A stretch of DNA of 64,000 nt from Diogma glabrata (lineage: Eukaryota; Arthropoda; Insecta; Diptera; Cylindrotomidae), in contig OY856186.1 of assembly GCA_963693315.1 (NCBI GenBank), forward strand, positions 281,164,346 through 281,228,345. Direction: 5' to 3'. The notes beneath the pieces were generated by a model. The model saw only the letters and a list, made by a program, of their open reading frames with translations, was not told the DNA's origin and searched no databases. The stretch's first letter is position 1. Every line of letters begins with the position of its first letter. Both the position numbers and the translations under genes were made by a program. Shown piece by piece: positions 22,450 through 34,206 of this stretch.

Positions 22450-24390
22450 GCAGCTGATATTATCCAGTGTATCTCCTGACCTACCCCAAAACTGACTCAG
22501 CTGGCAGGCCAATGGCTGCTAAGTAGAGAATTGCACTGGATTTCTGTTCAAGAGCATTCTAGAAATGCCACCTTCGTATCACCACAATTGCTCGGCATTT
22601 TTTGTATTGCTTTTGTCTAACGACGGTTGAATTCCATAGGCCGAAATAATACGACCAAGAAAATTTGCTTTCTCTCTCTGGCGTTTACATCCCATGGAGG
22701 GATTTTGCCGTCTGTGCCACCAGCTTCCAATCATCTCGTTCCAAGACTAGTTGACCCCAGTTTCAACATCCTATATCACGAAGGTCTTGGATGATGTCAT
22801 CACGCCAGCGTTGTCTAGGTCTTCCTCTTCGACGAACACCAGCTGGTTGTTGTTGGGACGCTTTTTTAATCATTCTATCCAATGGAGCCCTTTCTACATG
22901 ACCAAACCATCTAATCCGGTTGGATTTAATGAATCCGATTACATCACAACCTACAAAAAGCTGTCTGATTTCATGATTCATTCGGACTCTATACTGATTT
23001 TCAGCAACTTTACATGGACCATAAATTGTTCGTATGACCTTCCTCTCGAATGTTGAAAAAATTCTACAATCGGAGGAAGTCAGTGTCCAGCTTTCACTTC
23101 CAAATGTAAGCACAGGTCGGATTAATGCTTTGTAAAGTGTGAGTTTACACGACCGCGAAAGATGTTTTGATCGCAGAAGTTTTGAGTATGCGTAGAAACT
23201 CTGTTTGCGGCTGAGACACGGGCTTTGATATCTGCCTGCATGTCATTTGACGATGTTATTACAGACCCGAGGTATTTGAAGTTTTCCACGCGTTCCACTT
23301 CATAGTCGCCAGTATCCGAATTTCCGGGAGGTATGTTCTTAGATGTTGTTAATACTTTAGTTTTGCCGGTGTTGATGCATAATCCAAGCCGTTTAGCATT
23401 TCTTTCAAGCTGAGGGAGAGTATCCTTAATATCGCCCGTTCTACGTCCAAGAAGCACAATATCATCTGCGTAGCCAAGAACTTGACTAGATTTGTTATAT
23501 ATGCAGTTTTGTGTCTCAATTCGGCTTTTTCTTATCGCGTACTCCAGCGCCAAATTAAATAGTACGGGCGCGAGTGCATCACCTTGTCGAACACCTGATG
23601 TTATATCGAAGCATCAGAAACTGACCCTTCGATTACTATTCTACAGTTTGATCCCGATGTTGTGAGTTTGCACAGAGAAACAAGTTTCTCTGTGATACCA
23701 AGGCATATGATTGCGGACCAGAGGTTGTCGCGGATGATACTATCATATGCTTGCCTGAAATCAACGTAGAGCTGGTGAATGCTGATGTTGTACTCCCAAC
23801 ATTTTTCCAGAATCATCCTTAATGTAAAACATTGATCCGTGGTTGAGCGGTTGGGACGAAAACCACACTAATAGTCACCGAAGATAGATTCGGCGAACGG
23901 GATGAGTCGAGCAAGTACGACATTAGCTAGTATTTTGTATGCAGTATTCAACAGTGCGATGCCACGATAATTTGCACACTTTAGACGGTCACCTTTCTTA
24001 TGTAGCGGAACAATGAGAGCTGTTTTCCATTCAGCAGGTAGTTCTTCTTGGTCCCAGATTGCAAGAATCAGATCGTATATACGTGAGACCAGAGCTGCTC
24101 CTCCATTTTTCAGAAGTTCTGCGGGAATTCCATCGAAACCTGGTGATTTGCCATTTTTTAGTTTCTTAATGGCAGCTTCCACTTCTTCTATTGCTGGGTA
24201 AGGGAAAAAAATCTCCTCAGTTGATGGAGCAATTGCTCGAATAGGATGAACTTCATTCCTCCTATTCAGTAGGTCTTGAAAGTGGGATCGCCACACTGCC
24301 AGCACATCACGTTCACTTGTTGTGAGTTCATTATTTTCAATTTTGATGGCTGTAATCTTGGGTGGAAATCTTTTGTCAGAAAATTTACTT
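22450..24390 (-). mobile_element. RTE-like LINE, copy 1 (5'-truncated, decayed)
   Basis: The minus strand carries an RT and C-terminal region, then a 3' UTR toward 22450. Homology to the longer copy at 52925-55990 begins at about 24380 (cttttgtcag), so the endonuclease is missing. Downstream homology with 47690-48340 helps define the 3' UTR. The end is uncertain because no clear poly(A) or simple repeat tail is visible. Confidence 0.8.
22763..24361 (-). pseudogene. RTE-like LINE reverse transcriptase, copy 1
   Basis: The frame is broken into four pieces. 24305-23868 has KLKNGKSPGFDGIPAELLKN and CANYRGIALLNTAYKILANV, and ends at an in-frame TAG where copy 2 has Gln (SDYQCDFRPN). 23816-23601 has LYVDFRQAYDSIIRDNLW. 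23553-23122 contains the catalytic YADD (VLGYADDIVLLG). 23113-22763 is the C-terminal domain with RIRWFGHVERAPLDRMIKKA and RRRGRPRQRWRDD. The motif style fits RTE-type LINEs. Inactive. Confidence 0.85.
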
Positions 24391-24867
24391 CTTGTTTACA
24401 ATATTGCAACTTTTTTAAAATAAATTTAATATTTAGAAATTTTGGCCGATATATAACACTTATAAGGCTCAATTATGTTCTGCTAATGTCTTATCTTAAA
24501 CAGGGGCGTCAATTGGGTAGGGCTGGGGGGGGCATTGGCCCCCCCAAGGATCTGATACTATCAATACATCGATTCAATAAAACCATCCAATCGTGATAGA
24601 ATTATACACTATAAAAATTTCAATGCACTGTTATTTTGTAAATTCGTCTAATTTTTAGAAGATTTACTTAACTAATATACCAATTTTATCGCATACTATT
24701 AATTGAAATATTTCTGATAATATAATTATTACGTTACATACTATTTTGGCCCGACTAAAGTACAGTTCACCGCTATATTCAAACCGTTATCGTTCTTTGT
24801 ATCAAGGACTAGAGCGCCACCGATACGAAAAGCGGTCGTATTGATTCTAATCTTCTGATGAAATCAG

Positions 24868-24991
24868 TTTTATAAACAAAACACGATCGTTCTTCCAAAA
24901 ACGCCATGGGTGCGTATTGTGACAAAATTCTATCGTATTATAAGGTGCGCGGCATCACCGCTTTTAGAAGAACGATTGTGTTTTGTTTATA
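24868..24991. repeat. Subterminal hairpin in the hAT element
   Basis: ttttataaacaaaacacgat at the left pairs with atcg/attgtgttttgtttataa at the right, continuing through gttcttccaaaa / ttttagaagaac. Such subterminal inverted motifs may bind transposase; this is inference. 25000-25815 shows nothing else. Confidence 0.5.
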
Positions 24992-25815
24992 AGATATTAG
25001 TGTCTGAGCCACGTCTGAGCCACGATTTCATTAGTATAGCGTTCCTCGAGAGTTCATAGTGCAGTATTTAACATTCAAATTTCAATTGTTATTGGCCATT
25101 GGTAATTTATATAAACTTAAAAGTAAGTACATGCAGGAGAACACAACCTAATTATACCCCACTTTGGAGAACCCTGACTGTTTGGCCTTGTTTTTTATCT
25201 ATATCAGATTGTACAAACTCTGTAAGACTTTTTTAAAAACAATAAATTAAAAACAATTCTAAAATGTAAAATCCTATAACATATCAAAAGTTTTCTTGAT
25301 AGTTGTGCTAATTTTTATAAAATTAATGAAAATAATTACGGGAGTAATTTAAATTTATTGGGTTATTTCCAGTGATTTTTTGATAGTGAATGTTTTATAA
25401 TGGTCAAGCAATATTTTCTAACGACACGAACAAATATTTAAGTTATGTAAATATTTTCAAAGTATGTTATGAAGCTTGCTGTCAAATTAATTTTATGAAT
25501 TTTTAATTCATAAAATAGCAAAAATTATATGTTTGGTTGGTTATAATAAAATCCAAAACGTATCCTAAACGTCAATCTTTGTTCATTTTTTTTATACAGT
25601 CACAGGGAGGGAGAAACTATTATTTTTTTGTGGTAGGTTTTTCTTATAGATTTAAAAGAATTAATTCAATGAATTATTTGTGATATTACATCACTCCGAT
25701 GGAAATAATCTCATCATGAATAATAAGACTGAATCTAACAAAATATGGTGTGCAATTTATGAAATTTATTTTGCTATCCACAAAATTGTCGATCGATCTA
25801 GTTTCGAACCGATAA

Positions 25816-26146
25816 GAACTTTTTATTACACTTTAAAAAAGTATATCATTCTCATCAGGGCTAGCCGACTAGATACACTACCAAAAAATTTTTCGCTATA
25901 TAAACCTAAAATAGGTCACTACTCTAGCGAAGTATAAGAAACCAAAAAACTTTCATAAACATATGTTTATTAGATTCAGGTTTAGTCAATATGTTTCTCT
26001 AGTTGATCACTATTGTTGTTATACTCTAACCAAGTTAGAGTTGGATAACAAACTTGTATCGGTGAGAAGAAGATGACCGTGTAGTGTACCTAGTCGGCTA
26101 GCCCTGATGAGAATGATATACTTTTTTAAAGTGTAATAAAAAGTTC
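25816..26146. repeat. 331-bp foldback repeat with ~62-bp near-perfect inverted ends
   Basis: The ends read GAACTTTTTATTACACTTTA on both strands and continue through ctcatcagggctagccgact with one difference seen. The interior is AT-rich and non-coding. It is probably a MITE inserted in the hAT element. Confidence 0.8.
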
Positions 26147-26293
26147 CACGTTCCCACGAAGCGTCCAACGAAACAAATATTTTCACCACATTTACCCGCA
26201 TTATCGATATAATCATCTACCTACGTACAGTTGGCGCAATATCTTAGTCAAAGCAATGGCTTCACAGTTTTTTCTTGCAGTTTGTATAATGTT

Positions 26294-27599
26294 AAAACGG
26301 AAAAAACACTTTAAAAAGTAAAAAATTGCACGACCATAATATTATGCACAAAACTTATAAGCAGCTTGCTTGGTAATTAAAAATTAATTAAATCAAAACA
26401 AATCTTTTGATCCAAATAGTCAAAAACATTATAACATATATTGAATTTGAAACATTTGTTTTAATAAACAAAACCTGAATAATTCTCTTTTAATAAAAAA
26501 TTAACTAAGTATGTATTGAAAAATAAATAATTTAAGAAACATAATAAATATAAATATCAATGCAAAAAAATAATATATGAATAAACGTTAAAAAATTATA
26601 TTTAACTATTCATTTCATTTCTTCACAAATAACTGAAATCAATTGGTTCACGACCGAATTTATTAATCTCAATCATTACTTTATCCCATAAACTGTTTTA
26701 TGAATATATGTTTATGAATTAAATTAATAATAAAACAAAACTGTAAATAGAAAAAATGATTTTCTCTTCACATCTAATTGTTTAACCCATAATTAATTTA
26801 AATTTAACTGGGACCTATATTTTTCACGCTAATGTCTACTTCTAAATAGTATGAATTTTTGTTATATCTGGTCGTCGCGGGCATGTTTTTTTCTCTCTGA
26901 ACTATGTTTGAAAAAATTGTTTTAGAAAATGTTAGTGTTGACGGCTTTAAGCATCGTATTTATTCTGTCTAATTTCTCTAATTCTTCATAGTTGAGAGAG
27001 ATAAAAGCATACCCGCGACGACCAGATATAACAAAAATTCATACTATTTAGAAGTAGACATTAGCGTGACAAATATAGGTCCCAGTTAAATTTAAATTAA
27101 TTATGGGTTAAACAATTAGATGTGAAGAGAAAATCATTTTTTCTATTTACAGTTTTGTTTTATTATTAATTTAATTCATAAACATATATTCATAAAACAG
27201 TTTATGGGATAAAGTAATGATTGAGATTAATAAATTCGGTCGTGAACCAATTGATTTCAGTTATTTGTGAAGAAATGAAATGAATAGTTAAATATAATTT
27301 TTTAACGTTTATTCATATATTATTTTTTTGCATTGATATTTATATTTATTATGTTTCTTAAATTATTTATTTTTCAATACATACTTAGTTAATTTTTTAT
27401 TAAAAGAGAATTATTCAGGTTTTGTTTATTAAAACAAATGTTTCAAATTCAATATATGTTATAATGTTTTTGACTATTTGGATCAAAAGATTTGTTTTGA
27501 TTTAATTAATTTTTAATTACCAAGCAAGCTGCTTATAAGTTTTGTGCATAATATTATGGTCGTGCAATTTTTTACTTTTTAAAGTGTTTTTTCCGTTTT
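26294..27599. repeat. 1.3-kb near-perfect palindrome (unit B)
   Basis: Same length and ends as in unit A, centred at 26946. Sites differing from unit A change in both arms together, for example GTAACG (A) against GTGA/TCACG (B), and gaattcttttt (A) against gaattctcttt (B), each mirrored in the opposite arm. Confidence 0.92.
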
Positions 27600-28342
27600 A
27601 TTTCACTATTTTTTTCATGATAATTCACTCAATATTTTAGGCATCTCGTTATTTTGGCTCGGTAGGATCGAACTATTAAATTTTATTAAATTTAAGCAAA
27701 CAGAAAACTTTTCGGACCCGAGCTCTTTTTCACTTTTCTCGACTAGGATAAAAAACCATAAAATGGTGTATGTTAGTCAGCATTCGAATTGGAAAACTCT
27801 TACTCCAAACAAATTGTGTGATTGTTAAGATGCATAGTTGCGATGAACGGAACAATGTAAATTGTGGCGATCGACCGAACGATCGAAATGGTGAATGCGC
27901 CTTTAATTAAATCCAGTTCACCATCTTGATTTTCATGTACTTGTCTTGTGGTTTTGGCATGTCACATGTCACACATTATTTTCTCTTTTGTTTTTATGAT
28001 TAATTTAATTGTTTTATTTATCTATCTGCAATGAATTAAATATATGAAATAAGATTTAAAAAAAACAACGCCATGTAAGAACAAATGTTTATTTATTGAA
28101 TAGAGGGTCCATATATGAATGGTATATTTCATTGATTTGCCTGTTGGCAAATTTATTTCATAACTCATGAATCTAATCAACTTTTTATAAAAACGATTTA
28201 TGTCATTTAGCGTAGAAGAAAAGAGTGAACTTCCAATAAAAAAGCAAATAAAAGCTGAATGCGTTAGAAATGCTGGAAATGGAACATTACAAATAGTTGA
28301 TTAGTTGAAGGAGGTTTTAACCGTTTTATCAACACATGCGCT

Positions 28343-28555
28343 ATGGCTGCAGCGCAATTTAATGCAATTACCAGACAATTCCCAGATCTACGAATAGCTG
28401 CTGTAGAGTCTCTAAAATATAATTCTTTGAATCCTGAATTTGTAATTGTTGGCTTATCAACGATAATGTCATTTCATCAAGGTCGTCCTGTCATTAAATT
28501 TAATTTCGCCGCATTGACGCAACTCAATTGGATTCAACATCACAGTATCAACTAA
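28343..28555 (+). other. Unrecognised 70-codon frame in repeat unit B
   Basis: Starts MAAAQFNAITRQFPDLRIAA and is the partner of 19713-19925. It is shared by descent of the repeat. No domain recognised. Confidence 0.25.
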
Positions 28556-30914
28556 ACTATGGGAATCAATCATCCATAGAACCACTTATATTTGGGGACA
28601 TTTGTCATAAAGCACTGGGTTTACTTCCCTTGGGAATGTTTTCTAAAAATTCAGTTTTTACGTTTTGATACTTAAAACATTTGATTTCATTCTATAAGTC
28701 TTTTAATATTTCTGGAAAATTATAAGAGGCTTCATTTGATAAATAAATAAAATTAATAATAATTTTTCAGAGTTCCATGATATCGAAAAACTTTACATGT
28801 TGATCTTTTTGTGCCGTTATGGTACAATGATACATACAATTTGATAAAACTCAAATTGAAAATACCTTTTGGATTTTCAATTAAGATATATAATTTTAAT
28901 TTTATTGAATATGTTATGAAAATATCGAATGATATTTTTGATTCTTGGTTCTTGTTATTAACATTGTACATTTTTGATTTTTTTAAGATTAAGAATATAC
29001 GTAAATGAGCTAAGAAAATTTAAACGATTTATTTGTACGAACATATATTTTCCATATCAGCTCCACTGATTTTCGCTTGACTTATAGTCATTCACCTACA
29101 ACATATTTTATCCAAACTAACAGTTTGAAAGGCTTCTACAGAAAGCTATTTAAAATTAGATAAAGCTTTAAAAATAAACCTTACAAATGTATGATTGTTT
29201 TACTCAGTTTTTATTATACATATATCAAAATGTATTGATTGTTACACTTTTTTTATGATTCTATGTTCTGTTACATTACAATCCTTACAGATTTAATTAT
29301 CTCATAACACTTCTGCAGTTTCAATACCATAATATTTCAAACAATAATCATGGATGAAATGATATGAAAAGTATCAAGCGTTTTTTATTAAATCAAGAGT
29401 CAAATGTCTATGATATTTTCATTCAAACCATAAATCAAAATACATATCTTTACAAATTACAAATACATATCCTTTATTTGTAAATTTAAAAAACTTCATT
29501 CATTAATTTTTTCTTAAACCTAAAACAAAATATACTACAATAAATGCATAAATATTTCCATTCATATTTCACAAGTATTTAAAATAATTTTTCTATTTAT
29601 TACTACCACACTCATATTCCAAATGTGCGATAGATAAAACAAAAATATGTAAGTACTTTCGATTCATCATAGAGTCCTTTTTTTGTATTGTAAAAATATA
29701 ATAAATAATTCTTTATAGTTCGTCTCTGAGTTTTTTTTTTGTTCAATTTATCCCGTTACGGTCTGTTTTGTTTAAAATTCAAAATTTTAACCAATTTTGG
29801 GAATTTTTATATGGAAAACTATTATCTTGGGAACGGCGTAACTTACAAACCTGGGGTAAATTTTAATGGAAAGATTTTGCCAAAACTAGGCTCCATCTCT
29901 AAAATCAATACATAGTAATGGTTCTACGATTTTTAAATGACGATTGAATCTCAAGGTTATGAATCTTAATGTATAGTAATAGACGAAGTTATTTTCACTG
30001 GTCGTGCTCAATAACTATCGCTATTGCACAATGTATATGTTGATTTAACCATATTGAGAGAACAAACCAGTGCAATATTATTATGAAAAATAAAATACAA
30101 AATATTTTACTTAAAAAGATGCAGTTTTGTGTATAAATTCATAAAAATTTAAATTTTTAAACCAGAGTTTACGAATCTTTATTCGAGCACTCATTTCAAT
30201 CCTTCGAAATAATATTCAAAAATTAAAACGTTCATAATTTGAATATCGTTCTTACTCGTAAGAGTAAAATTTTTGTTTTTTCGATTTTACTCCTTTGGAG
30301 CAGATTACATTTTCCAGTTCTTTCATTCGATTTGTAAAAGAAGAAAATTAGTCATTTTTTATATTCATTTTTCTAACAATGCATGAATAATTGAACGAAT
30401 CAAGCATTTTACATTGAAAAGCATCAAATTTGACGCAAAAGTAAAAGTTTTGAGTATTTGAAAGAAAATATTTATTTCAATTTAGTAGCAAGAATGATAT
30501 TTTATTATTTTCACTCCTGTATGTTTTTTAAGCTACGCACTGAAAGGACAAAGTAAAAGAGTGATATAAGTAGCGTTTTAAACTCTGTTTAAAACACACT
30601 TTAACTAGGAAGCTCAAAAGTAAAATTATTATTTTCTAATATATAATTTTTTTTTCTCAATAAAGAACAAACAAAGCAAACAGCATAAAAACTTGATAAA
30701 TGGTAAAGATTTGCAAAAGATAGAACGAGAGGTATACTGTATACCTCTTATACTTACAGAATACAGAAAAGATATTAATTATTTAGTAAAATTAAAATAA
30801 ATTGTTTCAATTGTTTTACAGTCTTTACTTGTGTAACAAAAGTTTTAAGCTACTATAAAAGGTAAATTTATACTAATTTTTAAAATTATATTTAAAAAGT
30901 TCTCCTGCAAATCA

Positions 30915-32130
30915 AGACGGATAGAAAACGTTTACGTAAATTCTTATACGATATTGAATTGGACTATCCTTTTATAAAAAAAATCAAAATATAACGACGC
31001 AAAAGTTTAGTGTATTACCAGTCGGAGTGAATTTGAAAATTGACAGTGGACATTATGATATTAAAAGACATATAGATACAGATAAACATAAAAAAGCGTT
31101 GCTATAAGCCGCCAGCTCCAGTAGCTTGAACAAGTTTTGTTGTTATTTTGTTTTCTTGTTGTTATTTAACATTGACAAAAAGTTAGTTGCAATTTGCGCT
31201 GATAACACGAACACCAATTTTAGTGGTGTCACGTCAAGGGGTGAAAATTTAAAAACAAGCTAAACTCGAATTTGAACCAGAGTGTATTGGGTATTGGATT
31301 CGCAGCCCATATTCTAAATAATGCAATAAGAAATGCTGCTGATTTAAATGGCAGGGTTAAAAAAATTTGGATATTTTACTGGCTTTACTGGAGACGTTGA
31401 AGGAGTTCTGCGGCAAAAGTAATGTCGAACATAACCAACTTATTGGATACAGTGAAACTCGCTGGCTGGCGGTAATGCCAGCACTAGCAAGAATTTAGAA
31501 AATGTACGAACCACTGCAACCACATTTCCTAACGGTTGAATGTCCAATTAAAATAAAAGAATTTTTTGAAGAATTAAATAGTAAACAAATAGTAAAGGAA
31601 AGCATTAAATAGTAAATTTATGCACAATCTAGTTAGCACGTTTTCACCGTTCCACTTTCTCGCAATAGAAATTCTAATTAGTTAGTATTTGGAAGAATGT
31701 TTGCATTTTGTCGCACATTTTAACGATTTAGCTCTGGTCAGTTTAGGGTAGACATAACTCTTGCTCTCTGAGACATATAAAGGAAAACAAACAAACAAAC
31801 AAAAAAACGATTCGACATAAGAGGGATTGCAATCCCGTGGTGTTTCATGGATCCTGGGACTATGTGACTCATAAATTTTAAATTTAGGGATGCCCGAGAT
31901 CTAAAAAATCGTGTTGAAAAACCATCCTTTTTTTCTATGCTGCACGATCTGCTGTCGTTTACAAATTCACTCTCTGAACAGTTACAAAACAAAGATATAA
32001 TAATTTCTAGCACAAGCACTTTAATTAAAACTACTCTCTTGATGCTTAAACAATGCAGAGATGATACTAAATTTAAAATTATTTTTAGCAAATGAAGGGA
32101 TTTTGCAGAACTTTGCGGCATTCGCTTCGA
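30915..32130 (+). pseudogene. hAT transposase, broken
   Basis: Fragments in order on the plus strand: a BED-finger-like end near 31031-31106 (HYDIKRHIDTDKHKKAL); IGFAAHILNNAIRNAADL at 31294-31347; then FCGKSNVEHNQLIGYSETRW and LAVMPALARI around 31400-31500; then KMYEPLQPHFLTVECPIKIK and EFFEEL up to about 31590. These match the zinc-finger region and the catalytic-core blocks of hAT transposases of the ZMYM/GTF2-related kind. Stops and frameshifts separate them. The C-terminal dimerisation block is not obvious. It lies between TIRs carrying an 8-bp duplication, so it is this element's own transposase. The minus-strand frame at 31738-32121 is a shadow. The stretch 30030-30914 upstream is AT-rich. 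Confidence 0.75.
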
Positions 32131-32734
32131 TGAAACAACACCAGAAGACTAGCGGAGTAACCAATGTAGCTCAGAAGCATTTTATTTTTATTTCTAAGTC
32201 GATGCATTTAAATGCTTTTAAATATATGTGTGTATAAAAACGTGTATGTTATGTTTTACGAAAAAAATTTTTTTTGTCATTTAAATTCTCGCCCCCCCCC
32301 AAGATTTTGGTGAAATGACGCCACTGATCTTAAACTAAAATATCGTAAATATAAATTGCGACCAGCTTTTAAAATCACCAAAGTTTTCTGATTTCAATTT
32401 TTGAAATACTTTCGTAGCTGTCGTTACTCCAAACGACATTCTATTAAATTGAAAAATTTTTGCTTTACTTTTATTTGAATGACCCAATGAAATTCTCTCA
32501 TATGTAATGACATCATGCAATTTGACTAATCATATTTCAATTACAATAAAAATAGCAGTAGGACAATTATTATCATTCTATAGGTCAATTACGTACTGAT
32601 ACGGACAATTATCAGGAATATTTTATTTTTCTTACAGATATATGAATTAATAGAATTATAAATTATAAATGTCTAAAAATAATATTTTTTTCTCCGATAG
32701 ACAGCAAATATAAATTTTGCAGACTTATTTCAGT

Positions 32735-33060
32735 CAGCAAAGTGGCACTTTTCCTGCCTAGGCAGCAAAGCAAGTACTTTGCTGCCTAGGCAGCAAAATA
32801 ATTAGACTTCATAGAAATAAACAGATATTGCGATTAAAAAAAAATTTTTTAATCGATTTTTGTTTTCATTTTTAAAATTTTGCTTTATTTTTAAAGTAAT
32901 AATTATTAAATTACATATCATTGTAATTAATCGGAGAAAAAATTATATGTTCAACTCGGCAGCAAGGTAGATTGACTGCCTTGGCTGAATTCCTAGCCTC
33001 GCTCGCTCGGCTATGAACTATCAGCCGCGGCAGTCAATCTACTACTTTGCTGCCTAGTTA
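32735..33060. repeat. Palindrome-rich MITE-like repeat
   Basis: CCTAGGCAGCAAAG ... CTTTGCTGCCTAGG (32757-32790) is a perfect 14-bp palindrome with a 6-base loop. At 32955-33052 a ~95-base hairpin pairs ggcagcaaggtagattgact with a matching ggcagtcaatctac / ctttgctgcc strand, and inner stems pair ggctga / tcagcc and cctagcc / ggctatg. Both parts share the cagcaaag motif, so they are probably the two ends of one element. No coding sequence. Confidence 0.65.
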
Positions 33061-33687
33061 AACAAATAACTATTTGACGAATCCAAGTTTTTTCCTGCAA
33101 AATAACTTTTTTCGAAATCGTAGTGAAGATATTGTCATTTATTAAATTTTTTTGGTTTATTTATTTTCAATTTTCCATAATATTAATTTTGTTTTACGCC
33201 TCGATGGATTTGGCCAGAATAAATAAAAACAACTGACGTATATTGGATAAAACATAAAGAAATAAAAAATTAGACTATCATTAGTAGGCAAAAATTTTTC
33301 TAAACAAATTCTCCTCAATCAGTAATAATTTCATAATATTTTGAAAAATTCCTGAAGCAAGTGGCATTGGTAATAGCTCGTGGCCGTAGTTTGAAGCAAA
33401 AAAACACACTTTCTTTATTATTTAATTAGTTAAGATGTATGTTCAGATAACAAAACGAGGCTTTAAAACGAAATTTAAAAACTTTAAATTAGCTGTGCAA
33501 GAAATTAATTTTTATTTAATACGTTTAACTGAAACATGAATTAATAAATCAATTAACTCCAACGAATACTTAGATGATTGATATGTGGTAATAGGGAAAA
33601 TTAGAAACCTTCAGTTGAGTGGTAAAGAATATTTATCAAATGTAATAGTTATGTTCGTGCGACAACTCTCATGTTAGCTATAATACA
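33061..33687. other. AT-rich stretch without recognisable features
   Basis: Low-complexity AT-rich DNA. No open frame with a recognisable motif and no repeat shared with the rest of the window was noticed. Confidence 0.4.
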
Positions 33688-33965
33688 GTGGCTGAGGGTG
33701 GTTGTGTAAGGATAGTTATGTATAGAGGGTTACCCTGCGGAATATTTTAATATACTATCAGGACATAAAAAAAAAATTGGGTAGACATCTGGGGTCCTGG
33801 CCGGATTTCAGAAAATGACGTCATAAGTTATGAGTATTACCGGTTCATGGATATAATAGGCTCTTTCAAAAGTTGTGCTAAACCATTGCAGTATTGGTAT
33901 CTAATAAAAGCTACTGATTAGGAGAACATGTTCTTAGCATCAAAAAATTGATTTCTATTAAAATG
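33688..33965 (+). repeat. Terminal inverted repeat, left
   Basis: Pairs with 36553-36813. Shared motifs include ggttaccctgcggaatattt and tgacgtcataagttatgagt. Confidence 0.85.
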
Positions 33966-34206
33966 CAAAACTATTATGTTTCTTCATCATTTATGATGAA
34001 CCTACAGAAATAAAACAGAATTTCTTGGGATATGACGAAATATTTTCATAAATGGATATAATATAGTAACTAACAAACTCTTACAATCTTATTGAACAAA
34101 GGTACGTTATTACAGTTATTTAACTTAATAAATCAACAGGGTAACTCACGAGCTTCTTTTAGTTAGAAACAGTAGCCTACTAAAAAATCACCTTAACTTT
34201 TTACTA

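Larger units (their letters stand above)
26294..30029 (+). repeat. Repeat unit B, 3.7-kb dispersed element inside the hAT
   Basis: Second copy of the unit at 17652-21531, in the same orientation, with a few percent differences and some indels. It starts exactly at the palindrome and ends at ctatcgctattgcacaa. The flanks gtataatgtt and gtatatgtt look alike but are not an exact duplication. Because it interrupts the hAT transposon upstream of the transposase, it arrived later. Confidence 0.8.
24501..32326 (+). mobile_element. hAT-type DNA transposon with exact 8-bp target duplication
   Basis: The ends are CAGGGGCGTCAATT at 24501 and (inverted) CAGTGGCGTCATTT ending at 32326, followed inward by G-runs/C-runs. 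Both are flanked by ATCTTAAA (24493-24500 and 32327-32334), an exact 8-bp duplication typical of hAT. The interior holds a broken transposase (30915-32130). Repeat unit B (26294-30029) and a 331-bp foldback repeat (25816-26146) lie in the region upstream of it. The target is just past the truncated end of RTE-like copy 1. Confidence 0.93.

Noticed and set aside
26290..30045. Exact target duplication for repeat unit B (gtataatgtt against gtatatgtt)
   Set aside because: The two flanks differ by an indel, and unit A has no comparable pair, so it may be coincidence in AT-rich DNA.
31738..32121. 127-codon minus-strand frame
   Set aside because: It is antisense to the hAT transposase remains and has no recognisable motif.
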